Shown here: positions 45,525 through 55,499 of the stretch, piece after piece
Numbering within the stretch: the first letter of the stretch is position 1
Layout: each line of letters begins with the position of its first letter
NCBI GenBank assembly: GCA_034231615.1
Contig: CM067322.1
Span: 104,111,767 to 104,175,766, forward strand
From: Meghimatium bilineatum
Lineage: Eukaryota > Mollusca > Gastropoda > Stylommatophora > Philomycidae
DNA: 64,000 nt
Reading direction: 5' to 3'
Made by a program: the position numbers and the translations under genes
Notes under the pieces: generated by a model
The model's database searches: none
The model's input: only the letters and a program-made list of their open reading frames with translations
What the model was told of the DNA's origin: nothing

Positions 45525-46389
45525 ATGTTAAAATACTTTTTTCTAGACTTACATCTGGCACAGTTTTTGAGTACCTCATCAACGTTAATTTTGCGCAACA
45601 AGTCCGCCTCAATCATCAGCAGAGATTAGGAATCAATCATCAGCAGAGGTAAGGAATCAATCATCAGCAGAGATAAGGAATCAATCATCAGCAGAGATTA
45701 GGAATCAATCATCAGCAGAGATTAGGAATCAATCATCAGCAGAGATTAGGAATCAATCATCAGCAGAGATAAGGAATCAATCATCAGCAGAAATAAGGAA
45801 TCAATCATTTCTTGTCTCATTGTTGATCTACTTGTTTTTGTGTAAGTTTCAACTGAGAAAAAAGCGCCCAGTCGAACAGTTGGTAACCATTAATGTTACA
45901 AATATGAGCAAGGCGATTTCTACATTTAGAAAAGCACACTCGATGTTGTCTCTATTACTTTGTATAATTCTTCGCGACTGAATTGTTGTTTTCAGATTTT
46001 GATGCAGGAAACTTGTAGCGAATATATGAGTGGAACTGTTGTAGTTCAGTATATAAATTATTGTTCAGATCAGCAGGATAAGCATTTATTAGTCCTTCAC
46101 AACACTGAGATGTTTGTGGTACATCGACCAAACAAGAAAATCGAACTGCTATATTATTATATACCTGCCCTCGTCTACTCATCTCTGTCTCAAGTTTGTC
46201 AACAATGACGTAGAAAGCAGATATACGAAATATGTCTCTGGCATTCAGAGATACCTCAGGTGTATCACTATCAATGATCACTCTCTGTCGTTTACGATTA
46301 TGGGACAAAGTTGACTTATAATTCACACCGGGTCTTATTTCTTTTGCAGTTTCTTCAAATCTTTCAAATTCATTCCTAGATTTATGCAA
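45525..46389 (-). pseudogene. hAT transposase, C-terminal half
   Basis: The open part (46389-45955) contains ARDIFRISAFYVIVDKLETE and INAYPADLNNNLYTELQQF, typical of hAT transposases related to the ZMYM-type group. After a break the hAT dimerisation region is recognisable: FFSVETYTKTSRSTMRQEMI, then, beyond the 24-bp array, LLMIEADLLRKINVDEVL. Stops and frameshifts disrupt it. The N-terminal zinc finger and the first catalytic Asp are missing. Confidence 0.82.
45605..45805. repeat. 24-bp minisatellite, about 8 copies, inside hAT transposase
   Basis: The unit is AATCAATCATCAGCAGAGAT plus TAGG or AAGG. It sits between two conserved blocks of the transposase C-terminus. On the minus strand the in-register frame repeats SLLMID, a duplication of the LLMIEADLL-type codons. 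The unit is 8 codons long; the TAGG form introduces a stop. Confidence 0.95.
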
Positions 46390-46684
46390 GTGATCTGCTA
46401 GTGAGTAGCAAAAAATAGTTTTAAAAAACTGGGTTGGAGGTATTTTACCCCCCCCCCCCCACCCGTTGTGGGATCAAGGTTAAATAATGTGCGATTCAAT
46501 ATTACAATTGCGATGTGCTAATGTCATGTCGATTACGCGTGGCTACCAGGAAATATACACATTTTTCTTGAGAACGTGTGGTGCCCCTCAAACGCTTGGT
46601 GCCTTAAGAACGTGCCTTGTTTGCCTAATGGTTAATCCAGGCCTGTGTGGAGTACACAAGAGCGAGGTCTTCCTAGAACGACTG

Positions 46685-46924
46685 CCATTCTAGATAAATG
46701 GGGGAAGTGGTGTAGGAACATTCTAGATAAATGGGGGAAGTGGTGTAGGAACATTCTAGATAAATGGGGGTAGTGGTGTAGGAACTTTCTAGATAAATGG
46801 GTGTAAGGGTGTAGGAACATTCTAGATAAATGGGGGAAGTGGTGTAGGAACATTCTAGATAAATGGGGGAAGTGGTGTAGGAACATTCTAGATAAATGGA
46901 GGTAGTGGTGTAGGAACATTCTAG
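46685..46924. repeat. 33-bp minisatellite, left block
   Basis: Units of CTAGATAAATGGGGGAAGTG plus GTGTAGGAACATT, about 7 copies. The same array resumes at 47206 after a family B insertion. Confidence 0.96.
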
Positions 46925-47205
46925 ATCTTCTTCTTCTGCGTTCATTCTCAAACTCCTGCAGATTAACAAGATGTAGTCCGGAGAACGGAATGCGTTGTGT
47001 AATGGTTTACAGCACTGCTGAGATATCTGCGCCTTTCGGCCTGACACATCCGACTTCAGCATGGCTTTGGGTCACTGACCCTATATGGGATGGAACAGCC
47101 AACTCCATCCCATAACCTCAGTCGCCTTTTACGACATGCGTGGAAGGTAAACAGTGTTGCTATTCTGTGCTTCCCTTTTGGGCCCCGGCAACACACGGGC
47201 GTCAT
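46925..47205 (-). mobile_element. Dispersed repeat family B, fullest copy, nested in an array
   Basis: Read on the minus strand it starts CGCCCGTGTGTTGCCGGGGC, then GCATGTCGTAAAAGGCGACT, a GGGTCAGTGACCC palindrome, GGCCGAAAGGCGCAGATATC, CCGTTCTCCGGACTACATCT and ends GAACGCAGAAGAAGAAG. It has no ORF and a short A/G-rich 3' tail. This fits a SINE or LINE 3' tail. The flanking 33-bp array is on both sides. I am not certain of the superfamily. Confidence 0.8.
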
Positions 47206-47355
47206 TCTAGATAAATTGGGGTAGTGGTGTAGGAACATTCTAGATAAATTGGGGTAGTGGTGTAGGAACATTCTAGATAAATGGGGGTAGTGGTGTAGGA
47301 ACATTCTAGATAAATGGGGGTAGTGGTGTAGGAACATTCTAGATAAATTGGGGTA
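47206..47355. repeat. 33-bp minisatellite, right block
   Basis: Continuation of the 46685 array with AAATTGGGGTAG variants. Confidence 0.95.
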
Positions 47356-47392
47356 GGAACACTTCCTTGTTTATTAACACATTGAAGAATCA

Positions 47393-47607
47393 AATGTTGA
47401 CAGCGCCGTGTAGACAAATGTTGACAGCGCCGTGTAGACAAATGTTGACAGCGCCGTGTAGACAAATGTTGACAGCGCCGTGTAGACAAATGTTGACAGC
47501 GCCGTGTAGACAAATGTTGACAGCGCCGTGTAGACAAATGTTGACAGCGCCGTGTAGACAAATGTTGACAGCGCCGTATAGACAAATGTTGACAGCGCCG
47601 TGTAGAC
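47393..47607. repeat. 24-bp minisatellite, 9 copies, near perfect
   Basis: Units of CAAATGTTGACAGCGCCGTG plus TAGA. Only one copy differs (GTATAGA). Confidence 0.97.
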
Positions 47608-47733
47608 TCGGACACAAACATGGAAAAAAATATGTTATCTGCACAATCAAATAGGAAGGAAAAAATACGTTATCTGCGCTTAACCAACAAAATATTCTAT
47701 AAAAAGCCGCCAAATACACACTTGTTCAAAGCC

Positions 47734-48056
47734 AGGTGTTATTTTGTCTGTTTCTGCAGCTATTTGGTACAGTGTGTTATTGTAGGTGTTATTTTGTCTG
47801 TCTCTGTAGCTGTTTGGTGCAGTGTGTTATTGTAGGTGTTATTTTGTCTGTCTTTGTTGCGTTTTGGTACAGTCTGTTATTTTATGTGTTATTTTGTATG
47901 TCTGTATAGCGGTTTGGTACAGTGCGTTATTTTAGGTGTCATTCTGTCTGTCTTTGTATAATTTTGCTACAGTGCGTTATTTTAGGTGTTATTTTGTATG
48001 TCTGTGTAGCGGTTTGGTATAGTGTGTTACTTTAGGTGTTATTTTGTCCGTCTCTG
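47734..48056. repeat. ~50-bp tandem repeat, about 6 copies, diverged
   Basis: Units contain GGTGTTATTTTGTCTGTCTC and GTTTGGTACAGTGTGTTATT. Divergence is higher than in neighbouring arrays. Confidence 0.93.
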
Positions 48057-48072
48057 TTGTATAGTATTTCTT

Positions 48073-48195
48073 GACAAGACCATACAGCTCTAGACAAGAC
48101 CATGCAGCTCTAGACAAGACCATACAGCTCTAGACAAGACGATACAGCTCTTGACAAGACCATACAGCTCTTGACAAGACCATACATCTCTAGAC
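48073..48195. repeat. 20-bp minisatellite, 6 copies
   Basis: The unit is GACAAGACCATACAGCTCTA with small changes. Confidence 0.94.
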
Positions 48196-48689
48196 ATGGC
48201 TAGACAGGCAATATTATTTCTAACAAAAACACTGGTTATTCACTGTTGTATAAGTGAAATGTCTCACAGATTGTACTGCGTGACACTAAAATCACACAAA
48301 CCTGCCGGAAAGTCCAGATTAAAACCTGACTAGTAAACGATGCTTCTGAAATTATCTGTGTGTATGGAGATCCGACATGAAATCAGTGAGGAAATGTTAT
48401 GTTTGTTGTGATAAGTGAACATTTCATCAGTTTACAGTAAGTTGACAAAATGTCAGAAGACTTCAATGAAACATGATACAGACAAGAAAATATCCAGCAA
48501 GTCAGTTGATTATGGGTGCAATATGACAGTCTAGAGCTGCCGGTTTAATTTTTTGGAACCCTGAGACGACAATCAGCATCTGCAGCTGCTGTTTTATATT
48601 TCCTGCAACAACTATAGATATATCATGCAACATATACTTTCCAAAATGCAGTCTTTCGTACGGCTGTTTGAACTTCTCATGAACCTAGA
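48196..48689. other. Unassigned sequence
   Basis: No array or TE motif recognised. Confidence 0.4.
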
Positions 48690-48782
48690 CCAGCTGAAAT
48701 GAATCTGGACCAGCTGACCTGATTCTGGACCAGCTGACCTGACTGAGCCATCTAACATGACTCTGGACCAGCTGACCTGACT
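48690..48782. repeat. ~18-bp degenerate repeat, 4-5 copies
   Basis: Units of CTGGACCAGCTGACCTGA with insertions. It abuts a LINE RT fragment. Confidence 0.88.
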
Positions 48783-48784
48783 CT

Positions 48785-48905
48785 CCGTTTTTAAACATTA
48801 TTCCTGTGCAGATAACCAAGATGCTAAATAGGCTGGGTGATGACACACATCCTTGTCTTACTCCTATTTCTTATTCCTATTTATCGCGTGCAGCTATTCT
48901 TGTAT
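48785..48905 (-). mobile_element. LINE RT fragment (GVRQGC motif)
   Basis: The minus strand reads IGVRQGCVSSPSLFSILVI, the conserved GVRQGCxLSPxLF motif of the RT palm in non-LTR elements. An in-frame stop lies just upstream and nothing RT-like continues downstream, so only about 40 codons survive. The plus-strand open frame over it (48837-49124) is therefore antisense to a TE relic. Confidence 0.72.
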
Positions 48906-49096
48906 CTTGTTGATATCTTTTCCGATAATGTCTCATTTGGGAAATTCATCACTCCGCCAGGAAATCTTTCAGTGGAGGATTCTCTCACGGCAGGAATCTC
49001 TCAGGCAACTTACCTGAATCTCGCAGGAGGAGAATATATCAGGAAAGAAATCACTCATAAATTAATTATCTTTGTAGGAGTGAGTCTCTCAGAGGG

Positions 49097-49236
49097 GGAG
49101 CTCTCAGGGGGGGGGGTGCTCTAAAGAGGGGAGCTCTCAGGAGGGGGAGCTCTCAGGTGGGGGAGCTCTCAGGAGGGGGAGCTCACAGGAGGGGGAGCTA
49201 ACAGGATGGGGAGCTAACAGGATAGGGAGCTCACAG
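49097..49236. repeat. G-rich ~18-bp tandem repeat, about 8 copies
   Basis: Units of GGGGGAGCTCTCAGGA type, including one run of 10 G. Repeated runs of 4 or more G give some quadruplex potential, although loops of about 13 bases are long. Confidence 0.92.
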
Positions 49237-49324
49237 GAAAGAATGATGTCAGTAGAGGAATGTGTTGACTTCAGATTGATCACATCTACTTTCATGTTGC
49301 ATTCTCAAGTAGGGCATTTATTCT

Positions 49325-49989
49325 TTGATATTACAATTACTTTAGTTGTTCTGATATTACAATTACTTTAGTTGTTCTGATATTACAATTAATTTAGTTG
49401 TTCTGATATTACAATTACTTTAGTTGTTCTGATATTACAATTACTTTAGTTGTTCTGATATTACAATTACTTTAGTTGTTCTGATATTACAATTACTTTA
49501 GTTGTTCTGATATTACAATTACTTTAGTTGTTAGTTGTTCTGATATTACAATTACTTTAGTTGTTCTGATATTACAATTACTTTAGTTGTTAGTTGTTCT
49601 GATATTACAATTACTTTAGTTGTTCTGATATTACAATTACTTTAGTTGTTAGTTGTTCTGATATTACAATTACTTTAGTTGTTCTGATATTACAATTACT
49701 TTAGTTGTTCTGATATTACAATTACTTTAGTTGTTCTGATATTACAATTACTTTAGTTGTTCTGATATTACAATTACTTTAGTTGTTCTGATATTACAAT
49801 TACTTTAGTTGTTCTGATATTACAATTACTTTAGTTGTTAGTTGTTCTGATATTACAATTACTTTAGTTGTTAGTTGTTCTGATATTACAATTACTTTAG
49901 TTGTTCTGATATTACAATTACTTTAGTTGTTAGTTGTTCTGATATTACAATTATTTTAGTTGTTCTGATATTACAATTATTTTAGTTGT
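49325..49989. repeat. 26-bp minisatellite with 33-bp variant, about 25 copies
   Basis: Units of TAGTTGTTCTGATATTACAA plus TTACTT. A longer form has an extra TTAGTTG at the junction and recurs several times, often spaced by one to three normal units. Substitutions are few. Confidence 0.97.
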
Positions 49990-50051
49990 TATGATATTTT
50001 GTGTTTTGACCCTCTTTTGTAGTGATACCTACAATATTTCTTGTCAAATGA

Positions 50052-51488
50052 ACGCATATCTCTCCATAAATCTCCCAGAGTTGAATGAATCCATATCTCT
50101 CCATAAATCTTCCAGAGTTGAATGAATCCATATCTCTCCATAAATCTTCCAGAGTTGAATGAATCCATATCTCTCCATAAATCTTCCAGAGTTGAATGAA
50201 TCCATATCTCTCCATAAATCTTCCAGAGTTGAATGAATCCATATCTCTCCATAAATCTTCCAGAGTTGAATGAATCCATATCTCTCCATAAATCTTCCAG
50301 AGTTGAATGAATCCATATCTCTCCATAAATCTTCCAGAGTTGAATGAATCCATATCTCTCCATAAATCTTCCAGAGTTGAATGAATCCATATCTCTCCAT
50401 AAATCTCCCAGAGTTGAATGAATCCATATCTCTCCATAAATCTTCCAGAGTTGAATGAATCCATATCTCTCCATAAATCTTCCAGAGTTGAATGAATCCA
50501 TATCTCTCCATAAATCTTCCAGAGTTGAATGAATCCATATCTCTCCATAAATCTTCCAGAGTTGAATGAATCCATATCTCTCCATAAATCTTCCAGAGTT
50601 GAATGAATCCATATCTCTCCATAAATCTTCCAGAGTTGAATGAATCCATATCTCTCCATAAATCTCCCAGAGTTGAATGAATCCATATCTCTCCATAAAT
50701 CTTCCAGAGTTGAATGAATCCATATCTCTCCATAAATCTTCCAGAGTTGAATGAATCCATATCTCTCCATAAATCTTCCAGAGTTGAATGAATCCATATC
50801 TCTCCATAAATCTTCCAGAGTTGAATGAATCCATATCTCTCCATAAATCTTCCAGAGTTGAATGAATCCATATCTCTCCATAAATCTCCCAGAGTTGAAT
50901 GAATCCATATCTCTCCATAAATCTTCCAGAGTTGAATGAATCCATATCTCTCCATAAATCTTCCAGAGTTGAATGAATCCATATCTCTCCATAAATCTTC
51001 CAGAGTTGAATGAATCCATATCTCTCCATAAATCTCCCAGAGTTGAATGAATCCATATCTCTCCATAAATCTTCCAGAGTTGAATGAATCCATATCTCTC
51101 CATAAATCTTCCAGAGTTGAATGAATCCATATCTCTCCATAAATCTTCCAGAGTTGAATGAATCCATATCTCTCCATAAATCTTCCAGAGTTGAATGAAT
51201 CCATATCTCTCCATAAATCTTCCAGAGTTGAATGAATCCATATCTCTCCATAAATCTCCCAGAGTTGAATGAATCCATATCTCTCCATAAATCTTCCAGA
51301 GTTGAATGAATCCATATCTCTCCATAAATCTTCCAGAGTTGAATGAATCCATATCTCTCCATAAATCTTCCAGAGTTGAATGAATCCATATCTCTCCATA
51401 AATCTCCCAGAGTTGAATGAATCCATATCTCTCCATAAATCTTCCAGAGTTGAATGAATCCATATCTCTCCATAAATCTTCCAGAATT
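50052..51488. repeat. 37-bp minisatellite, about 39 copies, with 370-bp higher-order period
   Basis: Nearly identical units of AGAGTTGAATGAATCCATAT plus CTCTCCATAAATCTTCC. A CTCCC variant marks units at 50072, 50405, 50664, 50886, 51034, 51256 and 51404, with the later spacings 222, 148, 222, 148. That is a 370-bp (10-unit) repeat. Three minus-strand frames are open for about 490-530 codons because the 37-bp unit has no stop on that strand. Not coding evidence. Confidence 0.98.
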
Positions 51489-51587
51489 GAGTGAAATGGT
51501 GGTGCCCTGACATATAATAATAGTTCTTCTTTATTCACAAACTTCCTCTGGTTCTCCTTGTAGCAGGACAATGGTCCTACTAGATTT

Positions 51588-51680
51588 CCAGCAGGATGTA
51601 GTCCAGAGAATGGAAATGCGTTGTGCTTTATTTGCGCACATGGCCCAGCACATACGTCTGCGCCGGTTACAGTTCACTTT
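51588..51680 (-). mobile_element. Dispersed repeat family B, fragment
   Basis: Plus-strand AGGATGTAGTCCAGAGAATG and GAAATGCGTTGTG match the 3' part of the reverse-complement family, then CACATACGTCTGCGCC. It is truncated. Confidence 0.6.
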
Positions 51681-52194
51681 ATACATTCATAAAGTCTATA
51701 CAAGATTACAATCAAATACAAATCTATTATATCTCTGCCGATGCTGCAGTGATTATGTACTGATGTAGAGATTTATCTATATCAGAAGGAAGTCTAGCAT
51801 AGGTGTATGTTGTACAAAATGATGATTTAAAAAAGAGAATGTTATACAAACATCTGTTCTGTCAGAAGATGTGGACAGGCGGGCTGTGTTAATCTTGATC
51901 TTTCTCTTTTGTCATTCTCGCCTCTATTCTCCCCAAGAAGCTGGTCTAATACCCAGTCCGTATTTAGCAATCAGGCACAAAATAAGCGTCGTGTTTCGAA
52001 AATAGTTCGCAAATTAGACTTTCACAAGAAAAGTCCAGTTTTCTACTGTGTAAGTGAGCCAATAGGATTGAGCATGATCCGTATAAGATATTAATGAATT
52101 ACTCACGGTAATATCTTGGCAGATTTTCTCACTATTCACCGACAGAATACTCAGGAAATTGCTAGATTGAGTTTTCTATTCATAGTAGGAGTCG
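51681..52194. other. Unassigned sequence
   Basis: No TE or array recognised. Confidence 0.4.
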
Positions 52195-52345
52195 GGGGCC
52201 TATCAGCCTGGTTCTTCGATTTCCGCTGGGGAACGTGAAGTGCGTTGTAATGTCGGTTTCACAGCAGAGCTGTGGTATTTTGTGCCTCCCAGACCAGCAC
52301 ATCCGTATTCGGCATTTAAAAAAAATTCACGTGAGCCTTCCTATC
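52195..52345 (-). mobile_element. Dispersed repeat family B, diverged copy
   Basis: Plus-strand landmarks AAGTGCGTTGTAATGTCGGT, CACAGCAGAGCTGTGGTATT and CAGCACATCCGTATTCGGCA correspond in order to the family consensus, with many substitutions. Confidence 0.55.
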
Positions 52346-52852
52346 CTGTGACAGCCAGGTAGGTTGTTTGTCAGGCAGGCGAGTGAGTATTTGCTCTAGG
52401 GATGTACGAGAATGTGTTCCTCGGTGGCAGTTTCCGAGGAGATGGTGTGCAGGAATATAAATTTGGGTCGACTGCATCTATCTCGAACGAGATGTTCCGC
52501 TATTAATGAAATAATCTCGTGTAATTATACACAATACATCCTTGGTTCTCCGGTACATCCTTGGCCCTCCAGTAGGGAGAAAGAAAAAGGATAAATGTGT
52601 ACGGATTGTTGCAGAAACTTACAAAAACACACTAACGACAACAACGACAGCCAACTCAACAGAAACAAATGACGTTACGACGAAAAAGTCTTCCTATCAC
52701 AAAAATAAACAAACAGAAAAGGCCACTGCAAACAGAGAATCATGATGCAAAACAGGAAGAAATAGAGGACGTCTTTTCTCCCTTTTTCTCCCTTTGTTTA
52801 TCTCTGATCGTCTCCTGTGTCATCTTTTTGTTCCTATCTCCCTTGTTTCCTT
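52346..52852. other. Unassigned sequence
   Basis: No recognisable TE or array. Short open frames are without motifs. Confidence 0.4.
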
Positions 52853-52870
52853 ACGTACGTACGTACGTAC

Positions 52871-52920
<50 letters not shown>
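52853..52920. repeat. (ACGT)n and (TG)n microsatellites
   Basis: Four to five ACGT units followed by about 24 TG dinucleotides. (TG)n tracts of this length can adopt Z-DNA. Confidence 0.95.
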
Positions 52921-52922
<2 letters not shown>

Positions 52923-52989
52923 GTGTGGCGTGTGGCGTGTGTGCGTTCGTGTGTGCGCGTGTGTGTTAGGTATTACTTTATTGATGATC

Positions 52990-53890
52990 ATTCTGGCAGG
53001 TTGGGGTTTTGTTGCCTGCAGAAACGGCGTGAAGTTCGTTAGGCACACTGCGAAAAGCTTGTGAATTGGAAGAAATAGGAAAGGGCAGTGAATGGTTGGA
53101 GTTAGACACTGAGAAGAAATCACTGACTAAAGTAATAATACAACTAGATAAAGCGTGTCGAAAATGGACGGGTGTCAGCGCCCAGGTTACAGTGCATGAA
53201 CTCGCCCAGCTACACTCGACTCCACAAGACATAATTATATACACAGATGGCTCTGTTAGCAGAGACACAAATAAAAGCGGTTAGGGTTTTGTTGCCTACA
53301 GAAACGGCGTGAAGTTGGTTGAGAAATCTTCAGCATATTCTACAGTCACATCGAGCATGAGGATGGAGATAGAGGGAGTTACAGCAGCTCTTAATTGGTT
53401 GATAACTGATACATCAACACACGCGGTAATACTCACAGACTCTCAAAGCATGTTGCGCAAGATAGAAAGTTCATGCTAAGAAAAGAATGGTGGGACTTAT
53501 TGAACATCTCAGTTGTCCAGAGCATTACATGGATATACTGCCCTGGTCATGCTGGGGTCAGAGGAAACGAGAGAGTCGACTTATTGGCAGACAATGCGGC
53601 GATAGACGGCACAATGTCGAGAGGAGATAAAGCAGACTTAATCAAGGCCGTAATATATTCATTTCAAGATGAAGATGATGTCAATGAGGTTGAGAACGTA
53701 CACATACAGAGAATGTTAGAAATGGGAGTATCTAGAGGTGAGGGTAGGAAAAGTAAACTTTTGGGAAAGTCCCGAAGATCGCACAATCAACACCTGACCG
53801 GAACTCTGAGTCTACATACACTGGTATGGCTGCTGGAGCGGAGGGTGGGGCACTTATGGGAAAGCCCCACGTGCTGTGATGCCAGCTTAT
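52990..53890 (+). mobile_element. RNase H-bearing LINE relic, plus strand
   Basis: An RNase H domain with most motifs visible: IIIYTDGSVSRDTNKSG (Asp), a stop, GFVAYRNGVKLVEK, SSMRMEIEGVTAALNWL (Glu), AVILTDSQSMLRK (Asp), a frameshift near 53478, then WIYCPGHAGVRGNERVDLLA (His and Asp). The tail has QRMLEMGVSRGE and HNQHLTGTLSLHTL. The GFVA-C/Y-RNGVK segment also occurs earlier (52999-53035) in a different context, so the 5' side is rearranged. Inactive. In intact elements the domain aids removal of RNA during copying. Confidence 0.87.
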
Positions 53891-53892
53891 AG

Positions 53893-54990
53893 TCAAGTAT
53901 CAAGAACCTTCTCGCACACCAGACACGTCCATATGTGTTCATATCTCAGTTTCAGTAAATCTCTAAGGGTATAACAGCTGATGGTTCCGGTTCTATATTG
54001 GTTCACCGCTGTTTGGGAAATCTTTGTCAAATATTCTCTACGGGACACTCGTACCCTCAGTCCCAATTCTCTACGGGACACTCGTACCCTCAGTCCCAAT
54101 TCTCTACGGGACACTCGTACCCTCAGTCCCAATTCTCTACGGGACACTCGTACCCTCAGTTCCAATTCTCTACGGGACACTCCTACCCTAAGTTCCAATT
54201 CTCTATAATGTCGCTTGCTCATTCATGGCGACATTGTCTCGCAGACTCAAGAAGAGGAATGCTAAATACCTCTCGGTCCATAGGCTGACCATCTGTTATA
54301 GTGTCTAACTATTCGTCGGTCAGATCGTTTCAAGCTACGCCCGCGTGTCCGGGGACAAAGATAAGGATTATTTTGCGTAGTTAGGCCCACATTTCAGTTC
54401 TCTTCAATGACTCCACTCATCCCCTTCGTACATCATCTGTTTTGACTTTCTGAATCATATTCATTGAGTCACTTAGTTCACGAGTGGGAATCGGCTTGCG
54501 ATTCCAGCCAGCTAAATGCCTGCTTTACGGCAAATACTTCAACTGTTAGACTGCTTGATGATGCGGTAAAGGCTCCACTGCTTCGTGCACTGTTCTTACT
54601 TGTGATCTTGCAGTAAAGGCCCATGCGCATCGGTGGTATTGGATGACCGTGACGTCACATTGTAATCGTGTAAATTATATTCGTGTCGTCGGCATGATCG
54701 CAGATTAGTGCCTTGACCTCAGCATCCACACTCACAGGGCAGTGTTGTCTACACTCTCTATTGAGTGTAATTACGGTCTTGACTGCCTCTTGAAAGACCG
54801 TAGGAATATGTATCCATTCCTCGCCAGGAGTTATGCCTTCTGTTGTGCAAATCTGATTAGCGGTATCCTCGACACAACACATCCATGATTTGCCTTCCTT
54901 GATCCTGTTTCCCTTTACACGGGGACGGTCAATGTGTAAGGGGTAGTCTATGTCAGAACTCACTGCAGGGGACGTCACTGGTGTTGTCTG
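53893..54990 (-). mobile_element. RNase H-bearing LINE relic, minus strand, with internal array
   Basis: On the minus strand, in order: FQEAVKTVITLNRECRQHCP and a HADDTNIIYT block (about 54990-54660); a damaged RNase H domain including SSLTVEVFAVKQAFSWLESQ and IILIFVPGHAGV (about 54330-54560); a 33-bp array; then VNQYRTGTISCYTLRDLLKL and TCLVCEKVLDT. It is the same family as 9978-10795 (NQHRIGTVS, CPVC) and 52990-53890. The two copies meet tail to tail at about 53891. Multiple stops. Confidence 0.83.
54035..54206. repeat. 33-bp minisatellite, 5 copies, inside the RNase H LINE
   Basis: Units of TTCTCTACGGGACACTCGTA plus CCCTCAGTCCCAA. On the minus strand they repeat RVSRRELGLRV (11 codons), an amplification of the LINE's own MGVSRGE-like segment. 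LINE sequence continues on both sides. Confidence 0.96.
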
Positions 54991-55190
54991 TAGTAGCACA
55001 CAGGGGATGACACTGGTGTTGTCTGTAGTAGCACACAGGGGACGTCACTGGTGTTGTCTGTAGTAGCACACAGGGGAAGTCACTGGTGTTGTCTGTAGTA
55101 GCACACAGGGGAAGTTACTGGTGTTATCTGTAGTAGCACATAGGGGAAGTTACTGGTGTTATCTGTAGTAGCACACAGGGGAAGTCACTC
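54963..55190. repeat. 35-bp minisatellite, about 6.5 copies
   Basis: Units of ACACAGGGGAAGTCACTGGT plus GTTGTCTGTAGTAGC. It begins at the upstream edge of the minus-strand RNase H relic. Confidence 0.95.
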
Positions 55191-55257
55191 TTATTATTAA
55201 ACAAAGACAGGTTAACTATCGTTTCTTTATATGTAAAAAGGAACAACGACAAGATGA

Positions 55258-55499
55258 TTCGTGGGAATAAACTCACAATGACTTATCTATGAGTTTCCTC
55301 ATGGGAATAAACTCACAATGACTTATCTATGAGTTTCCTCATGGGAATAAACTCACAATGACGTATCTATGAGTGTCCTCATGGGAATAAACTCACAATG
55401 ACTTATCTATGAGTTTCCTCATGGGAATAAACTCACAATGACTTATCTATGAGTGTCCTCATGGGAATAAACTCACAATGACTTATCTATGAGTTTCCT
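55258..55499. repeat. 40-bp minisatellite, 6 copies
   Basis: Units of ATGGGAATAAACTCACAATG plus ACTTATCTATGAGTTTCCTC. Variants GTGTCC and ACGTATC occur. Confidence 0.97.

Larger units (their letters stand above)
45218..46645 (-). mobile_element. hAT-family DNA transposon, decayed
   Basis: A 1,428-bp element. The left end is CAGGGCCGGATTAAGCCATC, and the right end, read in reverse, is CAGGCCTGGATTAACCATTA, an imperfect terminal inverted repeat of the form common in hAT elements. The flanking 8-mers TGTCTAGT (45210-45217) and TGTGGAGT (46646-46653) match at 6 of 8 positions, consistent with an aged 8-bp target duplication. It encodes minus-strand hAT transposase fragments and contains a 24-bp array, a (GA)n tract and a run of C. 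It inserted just outside the Penelope-like arm. Confidence 0.87.

Noticed and set aside
48837..49124. 95-codon plus-strand frame with a hydrophobic start, resembling a small membrane protein
   Set aside because: Its first part is the antisense of the LINE GVRQGC motif, and its end runs into a G-rich repeat.
49982..51571. Three overlapping minus-strand frames of about 490-530 codons
   Set aside because: The 37-bp unit has no stop on that strand, and 37 is 1 modulo 3, so all three frames are open together. A random unit of this length has an appreciable chance of this.
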